19,511 bases of DNA from positions 1 through 19,511 of the forward strand of contig CAKZUM010000567.1 of the NCBI GenBank assembly GCA_937921525.1, written 5' to 3'. The notes beneath the pieces are model-generated. The model did not search any database. It saw only the letters and a list, made by a program, of their open reading frames with translations, and was not told where the DNA came from. Below are positions 15,836 through 19,511 of the stretch, piece by piece; position 1 is the first letter of the stretch, and each line of letters starts with the position of its first letter. The translations under genes and the position numbers were made by a program. Origin of the DNA: an uncultured Saprospiraceae bacterium (GTDB lineage Bacteria > Bacteroidota > Bacteroidia > Chitinophagales > Saprospiraceae).

Positions 15836-17134
15836 TTACTTTTTAACCCCATTGGCTATTTCTTGAATAGCTACTACCAGTCTATCTAAATCCCTCAAAC
15901 TAGTATATACATTTGGCGTTATCCGAACACCATATACATTATCTGTTTTGGAACTAGTGGTATGTATCTTGTATTTTCTTTGTAATATTTGTGCCGTCTT
16001 TTCTGGCCTTTGACCGTCTATGGATATTAGAGCGATTGCACCACCAAAATCAGGATGTAGCGAGGTAAGTAACTGTACTCCAGGAATTTGTTGAACTTGC
16101 TCCACCCAGTAATTTTTTAAATAATGTAATCGTTTAAATTTTCTTTCACCTCCAATCATCCAATAAAAATCTATCGCATGGCCAATAGCTTGTTCAATGG
16201 CAAAAGAGCGAGTCCCCAGATGTTCAAACTTACGGATGTCGTCTTGCTCTGGATTGGGGGCAGCGAATAATGGGTAAAGGTTTTTAATTTTTTCTTTTTT
16301 GACATATAACAAGCCTGTACCAAAGGGTGCGCCTAACCATTTATGAAGACTCGTACCCCAATAATCACAATTTAAAGAGGGAATCGTGTAAACCAAATGC
16401 GCAAAGGTATGTGCAGCATCAACGATCACTTCAATTCCTCTTTTTTGTGCTTCTGCGGCAATTTCAGAAACAGGTAAGATTTGCCCATTCCAATTAATCA
16501 TATGTGTTAGATGGACTACTTTCGTATTTTCTGAAAAGGCAGAGACATACTGATCTACTAAGTCCTGTTTATTTTCAGAAGGATATTTAATACTCAACCA
16601 CTTTAATAAAATCCCATCTCTTGCAGCTCTTTGACTCCAAGCATTTTTCATGTTAGGATAATCCTGTTTGGAAAGCACTACTTCATCTCCAGCTTTTAAT
16701 CGTAATCCGAATATAACCGTTTCCAAGGCCTCTGAAGTATTTCGATTGATAGCTAATTCCTCAGGAGAACAACCCGCTAAGTCGGCAAGTTTTGATCGTA
16801 ATGGCTCTCGGCCTTGATCGAGGATTTGCCACATATAATAGGAAGGTGCTTCATTGCAAAGTTGGTTGTAACTTTCAACGGCATCTTGTACCACTTTAGG
16901 CTGAGGGGAAACACCCCCATTATTTAGATTTAAAAGCGTAGGAGATACGGTATAAGCTTGTTTTATCAATTGCCAAAAATCTTCGTCTCTACTGACGTTC
17001 TCTGCGGATAGCAATCGTCTTTCCTTTACAGCTGCTATTAAATCTCGCCCTTGTGTAGATTGAAAAAAGGGTAGTGGGGTAATACCTAAACTCAAAGCTT
17101 TTAATTGTTGGATAAAGGATCGCCGATTTTTCAT
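15836..17134 (-). CDS. Class V PLP aminotransferase, isopenicillin-N-epimerase-like, with Tat-like leader
   Basis: This 432-residue fold-type I PLP enzyme has the class V signatures: substrate/cofactor region LNNGGVSPQPK (70-80), NRNTSEALE (130-138) for phosphate contacts, VDAAHTFAH (238-246) with D239 for the pyridine nitrogen and H242, and the Schiff-base lysine K265 in GTSLHKWLGAPFGTG (260-274). The best family match I recognise is the isopenicillin-N-epimerase-like/cysteine desulfurase-like group. The product name does not imply beta-lactam synthesis, and the real substrate is unknown. The N-terminus NRRSFIQQL resembles a twin-arginine motif, with a short weak hydrophobic part (about 14-24). 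Many Bacteroidota homologues carry such leaders, so periplasmic export is plausible. A MITE-like element ends 23 bp upstream of the ATG, so the promoter is probably inside or beyond it. The MoxR-type gene follows after 55 bp. Confidence 0.87.
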   Translation of the reverse strand: MKNRRSFIQQLKALSLGITPLPFFQSTQGRDLIAAVKERRLLSAENVSRDEDFWQLIKQAYTVSPTLLNLNNGGVSPQPKVVQDAVESYNQLCNEAPSYYMWQILDQGREPLRSKLADLAGCSPEELAINRNTSEALETVIFGLRLKAGDEVVLSKQDYPNMKNAWSQRAARDGILLKWLSIKYPSENKQDLVDQYVSAFSENTKVVHLTHMINWNGQILPVSEIAAEAQKRGIEVIVDAAHTFAHLVYTIPSLNCDYWGTSLHKWLGAPFGTGLLYVKKEKIKNLYPLFAAPNPEQDDIRKFEHLGTRSFAIEQAIGHAIDFYWMIGGERKFKRLHYLKNYWVEQVQQIPGVQLLTSLHPDFGGAIALISIDGQRPEKTAQILQRKYKIHTTSSKTDNVYGVRITPNVYTSLRDLDRLVVAIQEIANGVKK

Positions 17135-17157
17135 AATTAGATTTTTTCATATTTTAA

Positions 17158-17342
17158 GTAACGACGAAATAATAAGTTGGTCACCCGCCCGACTGCGTCA
17201 GCGGGCTGGTCTGGACGAGAAGATTTTGTTCTCAGTTTTTCTTAAAAAATCCTTGCATAGCCTAGCTATGGAAGTATTTTTTAAGAGAAAATGAGGGCAA
17301 AAGATTCCGTCCTAGATGTTCAAGTTATTGTTTTGTCGTTAC
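17158..17342. mobile_element. MITE-like element, 185-bp copy, upstream of the aminotransferase gene
   Basis: The terminal inverted repeats are GTAACGACGAAATAATAA on the left and TTATTGTTTTGTCGTTAC on the right, flanked on both sides by TAA, a possible 3-bp target duplication. Inside are a 44-bp GC-rich block (17182-17225, about 66% GC) identical to that in the second copy but inverted, and a hairpin (17231-17295) with arms CTTAAAAAATCCTTGCATAG and its near complement around the apex CCTAGC. There is no coding capacity, so a transposase would have to act in trans. With the two hairpins downstream it makes up the structured part of the 713-bp spacer at 17135-17847. Confidence 0.8.
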
Positions 17343-17414
17343 TAAACAAGTTCAGGTAGAACTCGGCTAAGATACAAAACTGAAAATAAATATAGTGATC
17401 TAAAATAGAAAGGT

Positions 17415-17494
17415 AAGTAGGTTGATTTAATTAAACGGGTAAATTTAGGAAAAAGATATTGATAAATTACCCGTTTAATTGAGTTGACTTACTT
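17415..17494. repeat. 80-bp imperfect palindrome
   Basis: The arms are 17415-17447 and 17463-17494, with a 15-base loop. The inner part AATTAAACGGGTAAATTTA pairs almost perfectly with TAAATTACCCGTTTAATT. The outer part AAGTAGGTTGA pairs more loosely with the right end GAGTTGACTTACTT. No second copy is seen in the window, and no gene is adjacent within 350 bp on its right. It could be a small mobile palindrome or an RNA hairpin. Confidence 0.7.
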
Positions 17495-17534
17495 AAGAGC
17501 TAGTAGGAAAGTTGGAGTTAGTATAAACGAATAA

Positions 17535-17561
17535 AGGGGCAAACATTGCTGTCTGACCCCT
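17535..17561 (-). repeat. REP-like bulged hairpin
   Basis: Read on the minus strand, AGGGGTCAGAC pairs with GTTTGCCCCT, with one bulged T and a six-base loop. The GGGGTCAGAC word resembles REP sequences associated with RAYT transposases in other bacteria, but no RAYT gene lies nearby. From 17562 to 17847 I see only AT-rich sequence without a gene or clear signal. Confidence 0.4.
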
Positions 17562-17847
17562 CTACCTTTTATTTACCCCCCAATAAATAAAGTAGCAATA
17601 TACATTCACTTTGTGCGTGATGCTGTATTGGAAAGATTTTGCTGTGACAAGTATTATTGTTCTTTTTTAAGAAGATATAACTGCTTGTTTGATATGTAGA
17701 AAAATATACTATATAAATAATTTAGTAGTAGTACCTTAATGATTAGATATATTTTAACAGGATGGTTCTACAGAATTTGATGTGACGCGATTGCGGTAAG
17801 AAAAAAAGGTATTTATTTAGTGACTTTTTTAATTATTTTAAATCACT

Positions 17848-18147
17848 TCATAATGTTTTCCAATCAAAGTCTACGCCTAGAATAAAAACGAAGATAGTTG
17901 CAGTCAGGATAGGAGCTATTATTGACACGATCATAAAGTAATAATACTGACGAGGAACTTTGGATTTTTGAACTAACTCTGATAAGAAAGCTAATAATAG
18001 AAGGCTACAAAAGATAACCGGGAATATTAGGGTCACTAAAGTAGCTGTATAATCACTTATTACCCACAGTATAGCATAACAGAGTACTTGGATTAAAAAT
18101 AATTCTATAATTGATAAATTGGGGATCGGTAAATCTTCTGTTTTCAT
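17848..18147 (-). CDS. Small hypothetical membrane protein with three predicted helices
   Basis: I do not recognise this 99-residue protein. It has three clear hydrophobic segments (about 12-30, 35-56 and 68-91), a short polar N-terminus (MKTEDLPIPN), a basic loop (QKSKVPRQ, 60-67) between helices 2 and 3, and a short acidic C-terminal tail (GVDFDWKTL). The basic loop would put the N-terminus outside and the tail outside by the positive-inside rule. It starts at the ATG at 18147 and is flanked on both sides by palindromic DNA rather than by an operon partner. The composition, with regularly spaced helices and no low-complexity sequence, supports a real gene, but there is no independent functional clue. 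Confidence 0.6.
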   Translation of the reverse strand: MKTEDLPIPNLSIIELFLIQVLCYAILWVISDYTATLVTLIFPVIFCSLLLLAFLSELVQKSKVPRQYYYFMIVSIIAPILTATIFVFILGVDFDWKTL

Positions 18148-18216
18148 AGCAAAAAAATTAGCTTACTTCTTTCTAAGGAATAGTACATTAATAAATTGCG
18201 TTTTTATGCGCAGTTA

Positions 18217-18294
18217 TTTTTTCTTTATACAAGGCAAAAAACGTAGGCAATGCCTAGCATTGACGAGGCTTTTTAACGCAGTAGAAAGGAAAAA
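18217..18294. repeat. 78-bp imperfect palindrome upstream of the lipoprotein gene
   Basis: The outer arms TTTTTTCTTTATAC and GTAGAAAGGAAAAA are near-complementary. Pairing continues through AAGGCAAAAAACGT against ACGAGGCTTTTTAACG-like sequence to the apex AATGCCTAGCATT (about 18249-18261). The apex contains CCTAGC, as in two other palindromes in this window. It lies between divergent genes (small membrane protein on the left, lipoprotein on the right), with no clear promoter box elsewhere in 18148-18439. Confidence 0.6.
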
Positions 18295-18439
18295 GAACAA
18301 GTAGAAAAATGTAATGTTATTACTGAACTATTCCTAAATACCTAAAGATATTTATTTATAACCATATGTATAATAAATAAATAATTCTTTTTTATCATCT
18401 TGAGCATATTCTTTTTAGATCACTAAATTTCTTCTAATA

Positions 18440-19204
18440 ATGCTAAAAAATATTTACGTATTTCTAGCGATCTTGTTATTCGCAAGTTGTGCTACTACCC
18501 AACATAAAGATACGCTTTCGACAGTAAAAGATGCCAAGCTCAAGGAAGTTTTAAGCAAAGCCTTAGATGCGATGGGCGGATACGATAACTGGAACAATAT
18601 AAAATCCCTACAATTTGACAAGAAGACTAATTTATATGAAGCTTCTGGTGCAGTAGAAAAAGCGACAGATCAAAAACACACTTATACTTTTCATCCAACA
18701 AATAAGGTCAATATTTCGTGGAAAGAAGGAGATGTAGTCAATGAGATGCTTATGGAAAAAGGGCAGGTCAAGAAATTAAAAAATGGCCAAGTAGATACTA
18801 CGGCAAAATCATCTTCTTTGAAAAATTCCATCTATGCCTCTACTTTTGTCATTGGTATTCCCTTTAAATTACTAGATGAGGGTGCGGAGCTGAGTTATGA
18901 AGGTACTAAAGTTATTGCCAATGGCAAGAAAGTTCACGTGGTCAAAGCAGTATATAATCCAACAACCTATAAGGCGCACACCAAAGCAGATATATGGTGG
19001 CATTATTTTGATGAACAAAACTATCAGCAAGTAGGATATACCGTTCAATTGCATGACCACACGAGCTATGTTGAAAATCTAAGCTTCGATAGAGTAGGTG
19101 GGTTTCTATTTACCACTTCGAGAAAGAGTTGGAGAGTAGACGATAACGGGAATAAAGAATACATCAGAGCAGCGTATGAATATAGTAATTATGAAGTCAA
19201 ATAA
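18440..19204 (+). CDS. Lipoprotein, possibly DUF6503-like
   Basis: This 254-residue protein starts with a lipoprotein signal peptide: MLKN, a hydrophobic run (5-14), then FASC with the lipid-modified C17, so it should sit in the inner or outer membrane facing the periplasm or surface. Residues 33-62 carry a pattern I associate with a Bacteroidota family of LolA-like barrels (DUF6503): LDAMGGYDNWNNIKSLQF, that is, a GG then W and a beta-strand. The rest is an antiparallel beta-rich domain with conserved-looking aromatics (IWWHYFDEQNYQ, 185-196; VENLSFDRVGG, 211-221). The LolA-like shape suggests binding of a lipid or lipoprotein, but this is inference and the family name is uncertain. It is a single gene, with no neighbour within 290 bp upstream. 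Confidence 0.75.
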   Translation: MLKNIYVFLAILLFASCATTQHKDTLSTVKDAKLKEVLSKALDAMGGYDNWNNIKSLQFDKKTNLYEASGAVEKATDQKHTYTFHPTNKVNISWKEGDVVNEMLMEKGQVKKLKNGQVDTTAKSSSLKNSIYASTFVIGIPFKLLDEGAELSYEGTKVIANGKKVHVVKAVYNPTTYKAHTKADIWWHYFDEQNYQQVGYTVQLHDHTSYVENLSFDRVGGFLFTTSRKSWRVDDNGNKEYIRAAYEYSNYEVK

Positions 19205-19329
19205 TAAAGTCTCGTAAATTCCTTGTTAAACTTTTTTTTTAATAAATCGTAAACTACTTTCTGAGAATAACATAAATAGGGCTACTTCCTTATGAAGGAT
19301 TGTTGAATAATCTAAAATTATGTATTTTA

Positions 19330-19423
19330 GTAACGACGAAAGAATAATGCTGTATAATCTTCTCGTCCAGACCAGCCCGCTGACGCAGTCGGGCGGGTGG
19401 CGGAGTTATTGTTTTGTCGTTAC
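19330..19423. mobile_element. MITE-like element, 94-bp copy, downstream of the lipoprotein gene
   Basis: Terminal repeats GTAACGACGAAAGAATAA and TTATTGTTTTGTCGTTAC match those of the element at 17158-17342, with one mismatch on the left and none on the right. It is flanked by TTA on both sides, again a candidate 3-bp target duplication. Between the repeats lies the identical 44-bp GC-rich block at 19356-19399, in the opposite orientation to the first copy; the long hairpin of the larger copy is absent. The spacer before it (19205-19329) has only AT-rich sequence and a 5-bp TCCTT/AAGGA stem, and 19424-19511 shows nothing I can name. Confidence 0.8.
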
Positions 19424-19511
19424 TTAATTGCTAAATATTCAAATTAAGGACTAGAGAAAATAACTAGGCGATGAGCGGGCATCTTATTTATGAACAAGTC
19501 TATTGTCTATT

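Noticed and set aside
15836..17134. The aminotransferase as evidence for beta-lactam biosynthesis
   Set aside because: No isopenicillin N synthase or ACV synthetase is present; the epimerase-like name is only the family label.
17562..17847. Search for a small gene or RNA in the rest of the spacer
   Set aside because: Only short frames of about 10 codons were seen, with no tRNA-like or riboswitch-like fold that I could recognise.
18119..18304. A 61-codon plus-strand frame starting inside the small membrane gene
   Set aside because: It overlaps the 5' end of that gene and is mostly formed by the palindrome at 18217-18294, so it is probably not a real gene.

Overview
The window looks like a chromosomal segment of a Bacteroidota bacterium, probably class Saprospiria. 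The DNA is AT-rich and start sites lack Shine-Dalgarno sequences. One TAnnTTTG-type promoter box is visible. The giant secreted protein carries DUF11-like repeats joined by Asp-rich linkers, a style I associate with Saprospiria. The class assignment is an inference; the phylum is well supported.

Region 1 (1-8634, minus strand) is the first 2,878 codons of one uninterrupted giant exported protein that runs off the left edge. It has a signal peptide, about 1,980 residues of beta-rich, Cys-containing modules, and then a tandem array of about 155-residue DUF11-like domains. From the second copy on, the array alternates between two subtypes (A-B-A-B-A). It is probably a surface adhesin or type IX secretion cargo, but the C-terminus that would show this is outside the window.

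Region 2 (8.6-14.6 kb) is a run of envelope genes: an M23 peptidase and fabD (plus strand), gtrA-like and pgpA (minus, overlapping), psd (plus), and an OstA-like LPS-transport protein (minus). They cover peptidoglycan, fatty acid, phospholipid and probably LPS metabolism, although they form several transcription units.

Region 3 (14.9-17.1 kb, minus strand) has a class V aminotransferase of the isopenicillin-N-epimerase-like type with a Tat-like leader, followed by a MoxR-type AAA+ ATPase. Region 4 (17.1-19.5 kb) is gene-poor: a small three-helix membrane protein and a lipoprotein, separated by palindromic elements.

The non-coding DNA is the most unusual part. I find: a 159-bp palindrome upstream of the giant gene; two copies of a 135-bp palindromic element, each just after a stop codon and in the same orientation relative to that gene; two MITE-like elements with matching terminal inverted repeats and apparent 3-bp target duplications, whose identical 44-bp GC-rich core is inverted between copies; three further palindromes or hairpins; and a four-copy heptamer at the stop codon of the OstA-like gene. 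Three of the palindromes share the apex CCTAGC. No tRNA, rRNA, CRISPR array, complete insertion sequence or recognisable defence system was found.
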